Assembly: GCF_905475345.1 (NCBI RefSeq) | Contig: NC_066589.1 | Location: 7,526,001 to 7,590,000 of the forward strand | Reading direction: 5' to 3' | Source: Vespula vulgaris | Lineage: Eukaryota; Arthropoda; Insecta; Hymenoptera; Vespidae | Length of the DNA stretch: 64,000 nucleotides | In this document: piece by piece, positions 51,418 through 62,308 of the stretch | Position numbering within the stretch: the first letter of the stretch is position 1 | Layout: every line of letters begins with the position of its first letter | Notes under the pieces: generated by a model | What the model saw: only the letters and a program-made list of their open reading frames with translations | Database searches by the model: none | Told to the model about the DNA's origin: nothing | Program-made: the position numbers and the translations under genes

Positions 51418-53428
51418 ATATCGAACAGGCTCCTTAATCGTAATCATTGGATCCAAGATCTAATTACGAAGGTAAAAAGCAAGATAAGAAGATGTCGAAG
51501 ATGGAAGAGAAAGAGAGAAAATAAAGTTAAGAGAAAAAAAAAGAAGAAAAAAAAGAAGAAAAAAAAGTTAGCCAAATCTTAGAAAAAAAATTACAGGCTC
51601 TTTTGAGGCTTTCGAACAGAAAAGGAAAGCTCTCGTTTGCAGAATGGCGCCCTATCTCTCTTTGATCTTCATGGCGCTGCTGTCGCGGCGCGAAAATCGA
51701 ACGCGAGTTTTGGGCGTTGTTCGGTGGACTGAATGAAACATTTTTTGTAGATGATATAATTATAACGTAGGTAGTTAATATTTGAATCTCGCCATAAAAA
51801 AAAAGAAGAAAAAAGTATCGATTTTTGTAAATATGAACTCGTTATATAAGAGAGGAAGAATTCTTATTATAAATACATGAAATAGAAACTGCGTGCGTAA
51901 CTTTACGTACGTGCATTTATAAGGGATTGTGCGCGCACAAATCTCATTCTAGCAAATACGGTATAACATAAAATTTAGTCAATTATGGAATTACACGATG
52001 AAAAGGGAAAAAAAAATAAACAACAGGCAATTTTATGAGATTATATATAAATATATAAATATATAAATATATATATATATATTCATATATACGTATATAT
52101 GTATATATATATATACCTATATACCATTTTTTAAAACAGTTGTCACCGATTACGGAGTACGCGAAGATGCGTCAAGCATTTCTGAAACTTAAGCAAAAGA
52201 ACAAAAAAAGAACAAAAAAAATACAAGATAAAAAAGGAACAAAAAAAGAACAATACGTTACTATGTAATCCGATAGACATGCATATCGCGTTTGCGGTCA
52301 AAGTGCTTCATTTTTTGACAATTATTTTGCGATCCCGTTGTCGGATATTTAGTAGCCGTGTGACATACATATATACATCCATCCATCCATCCATCATACA
52401 CACATACATACATACATACATACATACATCATACACACATACATACATACATGCTTACACATACACATACACATACAACATCGTACATATAACACACACA
52501 TACACATACAACATCATCATGCACCATCCATACATACACATAGATCTTTAATGTAATCGTCCGCACATACTCGCGTAACGCGTTACCCTCGCTTTTCTTA
52601 TTATCGTCCGTTCGTTCTACGTGGAGGATTGTTCCGATCGATCCGATTAACTCTAATTAATTATACAACAAATAAAAGACGATGGTAGTCTTATTGTAGA
52701 CGATAGTCAAAATCCAAGTTGGACGATCGTTAAATCGTCTTTCTCATAGTATTATTTCATTTTTTGGTAAGGATATCTCTTCTCGTGCATGCACGTATGT
52801 AAGCACCCACCCATACACGCGCGGCTGATAAATGGGTACACATATACACACATACATCACGCGCACATACATATATATACACGAAACACGATTGATCATA
52901 CATATATACCCATATGAAGGAAAAGACATTTCGTTCTTTACTCACGCGTTAAAATCGTGTAATATCTATGATATTCATTGATACATGCCGAACACTTAAC
53001 ACCCGTCAAACCGTAATTAACGTTACGGATCTACGTATTTGTTGTATAAAGTGAATGTAATCAGTCGGTTAACGGAAGCTTTTTCACTAATAAAAATCAG
53101 TTAAACATAAGGTTGTGGTGCATTTTCTTCTTTTTTTTTCTCCCTCTTCTTTCGTTATTTATATAATGATTATTATACATACGTATTTGTAAACATATAT
53201 GATAAAATAATAAAATACATGAAGGGTGTTGTTAGATGATTGATTGTATTAAATGATTATACTACAAGAATAAGTAGGATGGTATGATATCTTACATTAT
53301 TTCTATAAATGCAACTTATAATAATATTTACATAAATACATTTGTACTTGTTATAACAAATATAAATGTATCTCTTGCTTCTAGTTTAATACATAATTTT
53401 GTTAGAGTCGATAAACATACGGAGTTAT

Positions 53429-54154
53429 TTAAAACGTTTTACTTTGTTTCAATGTAGGTAGAGTCTTAAAAACAATGATAAAATGTGCAATTGTATAACC
53501 AAGAAGAGCACCTATTACGCAAGGGATAGGCCATACTTGCCACGGTCTATCCCAATCTAATGGAATTACAATAGCACCTAACCAAGTACCCAAAAATGTA
53601 GTTTTTATAACAATTTTAGCAGCATTGATAAGTACATTCTCTTTCTGTGTTTCTGCTCCTATTAAAATATTGACCGTTGTATTTACTCCTAAATGTAAAC
53701 TAGCAGGAACAAATGTTAAACATGTTAATATTATTGTAAGCATGGTGGTTTCTTCTTGCTGATTAAAAACTGGCGCACCGAACATAATAATAAGGAAATA
53801 ATAAATGATTGACAATATAATGCCTGTGATAACAAATTTAAAACCTTCTTTAATATATTTTATCCTTGATCTTTTACTTTTTGATGTTTTAGTTTCTATC
53901 TTGGTAATAAGCACTGGTTCTCTTTGTAATAAAGAGAAGATTACTTTTATCACTTCAGCAAACATCAATATTAATAATATAGGAATAAATTTGTACGAGC
54001 CAACATTATACAATGTTCCATTAATTTTTAATAATATTAATATGCCTGGAAAATAAATGCAAGTAAACGATGAACAAATAAACAATAATTTTTGTGCTGG
54101 TTTGTTCCCACTGATCATATTTCTATTGTTAACTCTGTAACACACAGATAACAA
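53429..54154 (-). CDS. PIGF: GPI-anchor biosynthesis protein PIG-F
   Basis: A single-exon frame of 241 codons. A second in-frame Met at codon 13 (54118, MISGNKPAQK) would give 229 aa, nearer the human length (219), and may be the real start. About six hydrophobic segments are visible, e.g. FIPILLILMFAEVIKVIF and FVITGIILSIIYYFLIIMFG. The family-defining features are FGAP followed by an ETT motif in the middle, and PLDWDRPWQVWPIPC near the C-terminus. PIG-F is an ER membrane protein that stabilises PIG-O and PIG-G, which add ethanolamine phosphate to GPI precursors. It is head to head with LTN1. Confidence 0.93.
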   Translation of the reverse strand: MLSVCYRVNNRNMISGNKPAQKLLFICSSFTCIYFPGILILLKINGTLYNVGSYKFIPILLILMFAEVIKVIFSLLQREPVLITKIETKTSKSKRSRIKYIKEGFKFVITGIILSIIYYFLIIMFGAPVFNQQEETTMLTIILTCLTFVPASLHLGVNTTVNILIGAETQKENVLINAAKIVIKTTFLGTWLGAIVIPLDWDRPWQVWPIPCVIGALLGYTIAHFIIVFKTLPTLKQSKTF

Positions 54155-54561
54155 AAAAATATATATATATATAAAATATGATAGAGAAACATATATAAAA
54201 AAATTACTTGTATTAATTTAAGGTTAGTTAACATATGACTTACCGCCAAAATATATGTGTTTAAATATGTCACCTTTAATAAATACAACTATGTATGGGA
54301 AATTAAAAATGTGATTGTATGTATGTTTATCTCAGAATAACTAGCTTTAGTTATATTTATTTAAGTAAGATGACAATTTTACAGAACATGTAAAATAGCA
54401 TCATAGTGAGAGATTGGCAACATTTTGATGTGCTATATTTCGGAAGCAGTTATCAGTGTGAGCTCTTACGAGAGTAGTAGTGTGTATTGGAAAGAAAAAG
54501 ACAAAAAAATTGCATGGTATTACTTCATTAAAATTTTTGTTGTATTGTCAACTGAATTATC
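54155..54561. promoter_or_regulatory. Shared divergent promoter region of PIG-F and LTN1
   Basis: Only about 410 bp (443 bp if PIG-F starts at codon 13) separates the two start codons, too little for independent long promoters. The sequence is AT-rich, and no TATA box stands out from the background. A housekeeping bidirectional promoter is inferred from the geometry alone. Confidence 0.5.
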
Positions 54562-57500
54562 ATGGGTAAAAATAAACAAGCACAGCGAACTAAAAGTAAT
54601 GCAAGGGTACGTATTAAATGTAATATAATATTAGTATTTTTTTCCTAACCTTCAGTTCTATAGACAATATGTATGTTGTACACAATTTGATGTGTATCAG
54701 ATACAGATTTTGTGATCTATTAAAAAGATTAAAATACCTTTTGAAAAAGTGCAATAAAAAATTAATAATGCAACGTATAATTTTTTGTTTATTCCAAATA
54801 TATCTGATGATTTTTATTTTTTAGCCATCAAATAGTAGTAGAAGCGCAGAGCTTCTGGGAACTGCAATGCCCAATTTTGTTGGATTTTCTGCTGTGAAGG
54901 ATGGTGGTTACGTCCCTGTACTTCCTGGATTAACTCTTTGCAATTTAAATGATATTGAAATGCATAATGTAAATTCTGATTTTCAAATAGTTTTAAAAAA
55001 AATGAATAAGAAAGATGCAACGACGAAGTACAAGGTAAAAGTTATTTTTGTGCAATGATCAAGTGATAATCGTCTTATGCATATCTGATACACGAATATA
55101 TTTTTTTAGGCTTTGCAAGAATTTGCTACCATGTGTCAAACAGCAGAATTATCAGCAGTTGAAGGAATGTTACCCTTTTGGCCTAGATTGTATAGTGTTT
55201 TAGCTATTGATATTGAACATAAAGTACGAGAAGCTGCACAAGTAGCTCATGCTGCTGTTGTCAAGCGAGTTGGTAAAGGTATTGCTATGTATTTAAAGCA
55301 AGTTGCTGGACCTTGGTTTACTTCTCAACACGATACTTATCCACCTGCTGCATCGGCTGCAACAAATTCATTTAATGTGAGCGATAGATTTTTTCATTGA
55401 AATTTTTATTTTTTCTACAACATTTTTTAAATGATACAAAAAATTGTTTGTCAATTATTTAATAATTCTTTTTTTGCATGCTTAGGAGACTTTTCCACAA
55501 AAGAAAATAGTCGACGTAATAATCCATTGTCAACATGAAATATTATCATATATTTGTGATAATATTATAACCCAAACACCACAAACATTATCTATACATA
55601 AGTATGTTTCATTATTTAATAATTATATATAATGTCTAATCGTATTTATGTATGTTCTCTTTATATTTTTATTATATTTTCTTTTTCAAAGATCTTTAAG
55701 TGCAGAAGAAATGGAAACAAAGTATCAAAAAGTATTAGTGGCAAGTTTACATAGTTATAGTTATTATTTTAAAAAGGTACCTTTTCAAGAAGTAGAGAAG
55801 ACTATTGAAATTCATCAGAAAATTATAAGTAATATTAAATTTTGGAAATTAGCCAAGCATAATGCTCTCCCTATAAAAACGGCATTTTTTACTGCGTTAA
55901 CGTCCATAATAGAAAATGCAGATGCTTTAATACAAAATGATAAGAAAAGAACAGTAACAGTTATTATGAATAGTCTTGATGAAACAGAACCTGCACTTTC
56001 TTTAGCAATTTGGGAGTCCATGCTTGTTGCTATTAATAAAGTACAGGTAAGAAATTTAGATGTTAATTTTTCTCTTATTGTATAAAATATTTATAAAATA
56101 TGATTTTTTTTTTATAGGATTGGTATATAGTGGTTAGTATTGAGAAGCTTGTGCTGCCGAAATTATGGCGAATTTTACGTGGTGGTGGACAATGCTGTGC
56201 AAGCGTCGTTTATCCAAATTTATTACCTTTTCTTAGCCAATTTCCAAAATTAAATATTGATAATACAACTTTATATACGAATTTCTTTGAGAACATGCGT
56301 CAAGGGTATTTCTTCATTTTTATTTAAATCGTATGTCATTAATTGTACAACAGTTTTTATAACATAAAAATTTTTCAGATTCTCAGCCAAGAGTGTGCAA
56401 CTTAGTCGTTCTGAAATGTTTGCAGTAACAGTTTCCTTTGTTGAGTGTTTACGATATGCAATTTTATTGAATGCCAATGATGTTACTTTGTGTGAGAAAC
56501 TTTTGAAAGAACAGGTATGTAACGCCGTTTAAGATAAATAACAAACGTTATTTCATTTATTATATAACTAGTGATGTAAAATAATCTATTGAATATTGCA
56601 GCTAATTCCTATAATAGAAATGTGTTTAACAGAAAATATAATAATGAAGCAGATTTTATTCTGTGAAGTTATCCAGCTATTGATATATTGGAGTAAAAAT
56701 CGATACAATGAAGAATATAAATCATATCCTGTTTTACTACGTACATTTTGGACAGAACTTAAACAAATATATGAAAAACTCATAAATATGATACAAACTT
56801 CTAATTTAACATCCATTGAAAATATAAGTAATTGTCAAATAGAATTTTTACTAAACTTAAGGGATACTCCAAATAGAAGACGAAAAAATTTAAAAGTAAA
56901 CTTTGCTGAAATTGATCAGTTCACTGAACCTAAATGTCAAATACAAAAAGTAGAGATAGAAGTGGACTCGGTTTTTCAAGCTGAACTTTTTAATTTTGTT
57001 AATGATTTTTGCGTCACCTGTTTTAATAAAATTAATACACATCACTTCATAGAATATATCGAATATCTTAACAAAATTATCACACATTTTGAGTGTCAAG
57101 AACTTTTCAGTGCTCTTACAAAGTCATTAAATCCGGACATAAGTTTCTTCGAGTTTTATAATGAAACTTTGCAAAACTGGTTAACACAGGCATCAAACAA
57201 AGAAAAACATGTAGTAGAATTAATTTTCAAACTTGTAAAATACATGGATGATACAGATAAAGATAAAGTTTTAAGTTCATTAACAGAGGTAAGATCATTA
57301 TATTTTACATTTTATCCCTATGAAAATAATATGTACATATGTATTATTTCGATTTTTAGTTTGAGAATATCACTATAAGTAGAAGTATTATTGAGTGTGG
57401 TTTATCGAAAAATAATAGAAATGATGCTGTGATAAAAAAATGGTGTTCACAATCTAAAGTAACTAGTTTACTTATAGATGTAACTAAAGAAGTAGTCTCT

Positions 57501-60500
57501 GGTAGTTATACCGATTTAGAAAGAAATAAAAATTTGATTTTATTGGCTTTTGATTTATCTGAGGATGGTGGTATGTATATTTTTATCTATATGCTTTTAT
57601 TTAAATTTGTATCATATTGCTTATAGAATATTTATTTGTTTTTAGATCCATTAATAAACGAAGATAAAGCTAATCAAATTATTACAATCCTATGTGACTC
57701 GATAAATCAGAAAAATGAAGCCTCCTTGGTAGAACTTGCAAAATTAATTTTACAACTTATACCGCTTGTATGGACTTATAAGAAACCAATATCTGGTGCT
57801 GTAGAATTATTAAAAGCACTTTTTGTACTATGTACGCAAGAATATTCCAACAATTACGATTCCATTTCTATGAAGGACATGCAAAATGTTTGGAAAAAAG
57901 GTCTTTCCGAGTGTAGACAAAGACTTGCACATTCTGAGTTTACTTCGTTTACTAAGCAAATTGCAGCTATTACTTGGAATGAAATATGCAATACGTGAGT
58001 TACATATATCTTAAACAGGCGATAGATTTTTTATTATATATTTTTCTTATCATTTTATGTTTTACAGACACGAAGCAGATGTGAAAGATTTGCTAGTAGA
58101 TATAGCAACTGATTTTCTTGAAGTAATAATTAATAATGAAATATATATAAATACCGTTGATATGAAAGTAGAATGTGCAAAAGAAGTTCTTTCGACATTT
58201 TTAACAGAATCAAATATAAGTACATGGATGGCTGAAGTTACTGAAATTGTAATTTATGCTGAAGTAATAACTGGACATTTATATGTATCAAAACCTCAAC
58301 AAGAGATACGTGCATGCCACTATACTGCAATCATTAATTTAACTGATAATGTTTTAACAGATAACACGGAAAATTGCTTTATGTGGGCTTTATTTGTAAC
58401 AAAATTATTAAGTAATTTTTATTTAAGATGCGAACAAGAAAATGTGGATGAAAATGAAATTGAAAATCAGATTGTGATACCTGGATTTACAGAGATATTA
58501 ATAAATATTATACATTCTGTTACTTTGGGACATATTTACGTGAACTACTATAAATCTGTAAGTACATTATATTTTATGCAATTATAACATATAATATTTA
58601 CAATTTTTTTAATTAATATTTTCTTACAGACCAAATGTTACAAAAATGTAGAGAAACTTCTGACATCTATAAAAAATAATTTGAAAAATTTGCAGAAATA
58701 TATAACTAAAAAGGAACATGAGGAAATTCTTCATTATATTCAAAAGTAAATATTACCTTTCTTGTAAGATATTTAAAGTTACGTATAATATGTTCTTTTT
58801 TCAGATATAAATCTGAATATGGAAGTATTTTACCGTATATCATAAATGTCTATTTTACGGAATTATGTGTAAAAGGAGATCTAACAGAATATTGTAAAAT
58901 ATGTAAAAACAATGGCATTCTTCCTGGAAGTGATGCATGTGATAAAGAAGCATATTTACAAGCAGTGCAGGTATATACTTTTTTTTTTATTTTTTTAAAT
59001 ATATATTTCTCATACGTGCTAACTTAATATTATATTATTTATTTATTTATTTTTCTTTTATATTTTATTTCAGATTGTATCTCAATATTTAGATCCAGAA
59101 AATATTCAAGTATCAACAGATGATCTTTTAAGTGCATTAATTGTAGGAAGAAATATACTTTCAACCCAAGCAAATACTTCAATACATGTTAATATTTTAG
59201 AAAGGATTGTAACAAATCAACAGCAAAACTCTAACTTTTTACTTCTTGATTGGTTTGTACATTTAATTTATGTTTCATATTATACTTATTATTTATTCGA
59301 ATTTATAATAATTATATTTTTGTAAAAACTTTATTCCAATAACTTTTTTAAGTAATAACATGTGTTTTTTTTTTATAGCGATATTAGCGACGAATCCTGG
59401 GAAAATGTAGCTTTAACTTTAGAAGTTATAAGATTTCTCACCGAACTTATTATAAGAATACCTAGAGATCTATCTTGCGAGAATTGGGATTTCATTCTGA
59501 TATCTTTAGCATCTTGGCAAGTTTCTGTAAATAAATCTAGACGTACCTTTAATGATCTTAAGGTAAATAAAAAAAAAAGAGCATCAAGTACCTGCTCTTT
59601 TCAATATTATAATATTAAAATACATAATAACAAACATACACACATATATACACACATATGTATGTATATATATATATATATATTTGTACAGGTAACAGCA
59701 TTAACAGTAGCTGTTAGTCAGCTTTTCTATGAATTTCAAAGTTTGATGCATAAACACGAGATAGTACCTTTGAATGAATTACCACCTGCTATTTTAGATG
59801 AATGGAAAGCTGTCTTTGCTAATGACATACACAGAAGTATTCTACAAACTTGGAAGCTCCATGCTGGTAATTTTTTTACAAACTGATATAAAAATCACGA
59901 TATTAATTTTTTATTAATTAAAATTTAATTAAATATTTTCAGAGTCATGCATTGAAAAAATGGGGATTTTGAAACCAATTATCGCTTTAGATTATTTGGG
60001 CAGAACGATAAATCTACTTTATGCTAAAGAGCTTTTCAAAAATGAGAACGTATCTACTGATAGTAATAATTTAGACGAAACAATAAAATTATGTTTGAAA
60101 CTTCTTCAGTCTCCAGCACCGTCTATTCAATTGGCTGCATATCATTGTTTGAAACATGTGATATCTGAACTCGTAGAACAAGATAAAACATCTATGGAGA
60201 CAGAATGTTTTCATCCACTTGTTTTAAGTATTAGGAATTTCGAAGAAGCGCTTCTGAATATACAGTATATAGTGAACACGATGCTTATAGATTTCAAGTT
60301 TGTATTAAAAATGTTGTATAAACATATTTTTATTATTTATTTATAATACAATTTTATGTTTATTTTATCTCTATTTAGATTGTGCGACACTATTAGTTGT
60401 ACCATTCAACCATATACAGATTCTTACACATATACTTTAGGTTACTTATTGCTTTGGGCAATTGTTTTGGATATGTGTGCAAATACACATGGTGATTTAC

Positions 60501-61688
60501 GATATCAATATGCTGAAATATTAAAGTAAGTTCTATTTTTAGAAATGTAATAATGATATTTATGTGCAATGGGTTTTAAAACTCCATGTAAGAAAAAGTT
60601 TAATTAAAAAAATGTTTAATGCCTTTAGGAAAGATCTCTTTCCATGCTTATTGAATAATATATTTCGATTAATGCCAGTGGAAGTGCTACAGGATAATAA
60701 AAATAAAGCAGCCAAATTGGTAGAAATGTTTTCAACTATACCATCCTTGAATTTTGCAGGTATGTCTATTTATAATTTATTATCAATTATTGTTAATTAG
60801 GATAATTTACTTTTAGAAAGTTGGACGGAATGGAGATTGGATCATATAGTGTGTTGGTTATATACAAATACTTTGAGACATTTACCAGTATTAGTGAGAC
60901 AGTGGTGGAGTACTGCTGATAGCAGAGTTAGTGCTGCAGTGGATAGAATAACGATGCATTATGTTAGTCCTATGTTATGTCAAGAAGAACTTCTTAATAA
61001 TAGGCTAGTCAACGTTGAAAACATGCAGGTAAAAAATAGAAAATGTGTATTATATCAAACGCATGTGATTTATTTAATAAAATGAATATTTTTTTTTTTT
61101 TAATATCCTAGGTAAAAGTTCATCCAACAGCTAGAGAGGTAGTAGCATTGTATCAAATGGATGATACAGAATTAGAACTGAGTATCGTTTTACCACCAAA
61201 TCATCCATTGGGTCCAGTGACTGTGGAACCAGGACAACACGCAGGAGGTACTGCCAATTGGAGAAATTGTCATATGCAACTATCAATATTTCTTACTCAT
61301 CAAGTAAGGATTATAATTATATGTATGTGTATGTATATTAAAATGTATGACATTTCATTGTTATATAATTCTTTTTGATACAGAATGGTTCAATTTGGGA
61401 TGGATTAATATCATGGAAGAAGAACTTGGACAAAAAATTTGCAGGCGTAGAGGAGTGTTACATATGCTTCAGTATCTTTCATATAAGCACTTATCAAATA
61501 CCAAAATTGTCTTGTCATACTTGTCGTAAAAAATTCCACACACCGTGCTTGGTAAGAATTTTACAAATTATTTATTACTGAAACGTTATCATATTACGTA
61601 TTACTATATTATGTTGTTTTTATTCTAGTACAAATGGTTCAGTACAAGTCAAAAATCTACATGCCCAATATGCCGGAATGTTTTTTAA
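54562..61688 (+). CDS. LTN1: E3 ubiquitin-protein ligase listerin (LTN1)
   Basis: Twenty-three exons join in frame: 54562-54606, 54825-55034, 55110-55376, 55486-55601, 55692-56046, 56118-56305, 56379-56514, 56602-57288, 57360-57570, 57646-57994, 58068-58557, 58630-58745, 58805-58970, 59074-59252, 59379-59562, 59692-59866, 59943-60297, 60379-60525, 60629-60759, 60817-61028, 61112-61303, 61384-61551, 61629-61688 (5139 nt, 1712 aa; human about 1766). The N-terminus MGKNKQAQRTKSNARPSNSS and the LGTAMPNFVGFSAV block are characteristic. The long middle is helical HEAT-type repeat. The last about 50 residues form the variant RING: CYIC...CHTC..KFHTPCLYKWF...CPIC, all zinc ligands present. Listerin ubiquitinates nascent chains on stalled 60S ribosomes in ribosome quality control, working with NEMF. 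The 3' flank carries a tandem repeat with polyadenylation-like motifs. Confidence 0.96.
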
Positions 61689-61715
61689 TTTAATCATAGG
61701 TATAAAGTGGACTCT

Positions 61716-61792
61716 GAATGCATAATAAAATGATATAATATGATATGAATGCATAATAAAATGATATAATATGATATGAATGCATAATAAAA
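61716..61792 (+). repeat. 31-bp tandem repeat in the LTN1 3' flank
   Basis: Two perfect 31-base units (61716-61746, 61747-61777) and a 15-base part-unit. Each begins GAATGCATAATAAAA, so the canonical AATAAA poly(A) signal is present three times, starting 28 bases after the stop codon. These are probably the 3' processing signals of LTN1. Confidence 0.85.
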
Positions 61793-62308
61793 GAAGATTA
61801 TATACAATATGTGTAAGAAACAAAATCGATGATGTAATATAATTTATGGTGTTAGTATATATATGTAAGTAGTGAAAATTTGTGTTTTATGGAATCTATG
61901 TGTTTCTTTAAGATGTATATAAAACATTTGATTGTAATACAAACCAATTTTCTAAACTAAAAACAATGTAAGTTTTTAGTTTAGAACCGAACAGTTCAAA
62001 AGTTGCCAAGAACCCACAAACCGATGAAATATATTATTCATAACTAATACCTATGACCTTCGTTAGAAATTCTTCATTGTTTTATATTATAAATTAGAAA
62101 TTTAAACGAAGCTTAGTTCTCATTTTTTGAATTACCGCTATCGATGGCGCTGTTGTCGACCAAGTGATGATTCTATTGGATGAAAGTTGGTACGATATGT
62201 TTTGACATTAGTTTAAGATGGCGGTATTTTTCAGTGTTCGTACGTGAAAGCGGTCTCGTGTTTCGGTAATTTTTTCGGTATCGGTGAATATTTTTTAAAT
62301 ATTAAGAC
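61793..62308. promoter_or_regulatory. LTN1-mind bomb spacer, mind bomb promoter and 5' UTR
   Basis: The 3' part (about 62130-62308) is less AT-rich. It contains GCTATCGATGGCGCTGTTG at 62137-62155, overlapping a near-match to the insect DRE/BEAF motif (TATCGAT) and a CTCF-like core (TGGCGCTG), and an AAGATGGCGG motif at about 62217 that often marks transcription starts. The rest is AT-rich. Confidence 0.45.

Larger units (their letters stand above)
48917..53428. other. Convergent 3' flanks of ABCA5-like and PIG-F with intergenic DNA
   Basis: The ABCA5-like and PIG-F genes point towards each other across 4.5 kb. The DNA is AT-rich with AAAT (49531-49609), GAT/GATAAT (50641-50717), TA/TG (51040-51130) and CATA (52370-52540) repeats. 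It also holds a MITE at 51130-51417 and a short GC-rich island at 51640-51735. No protein gene is supported. Confidence 0.45.
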
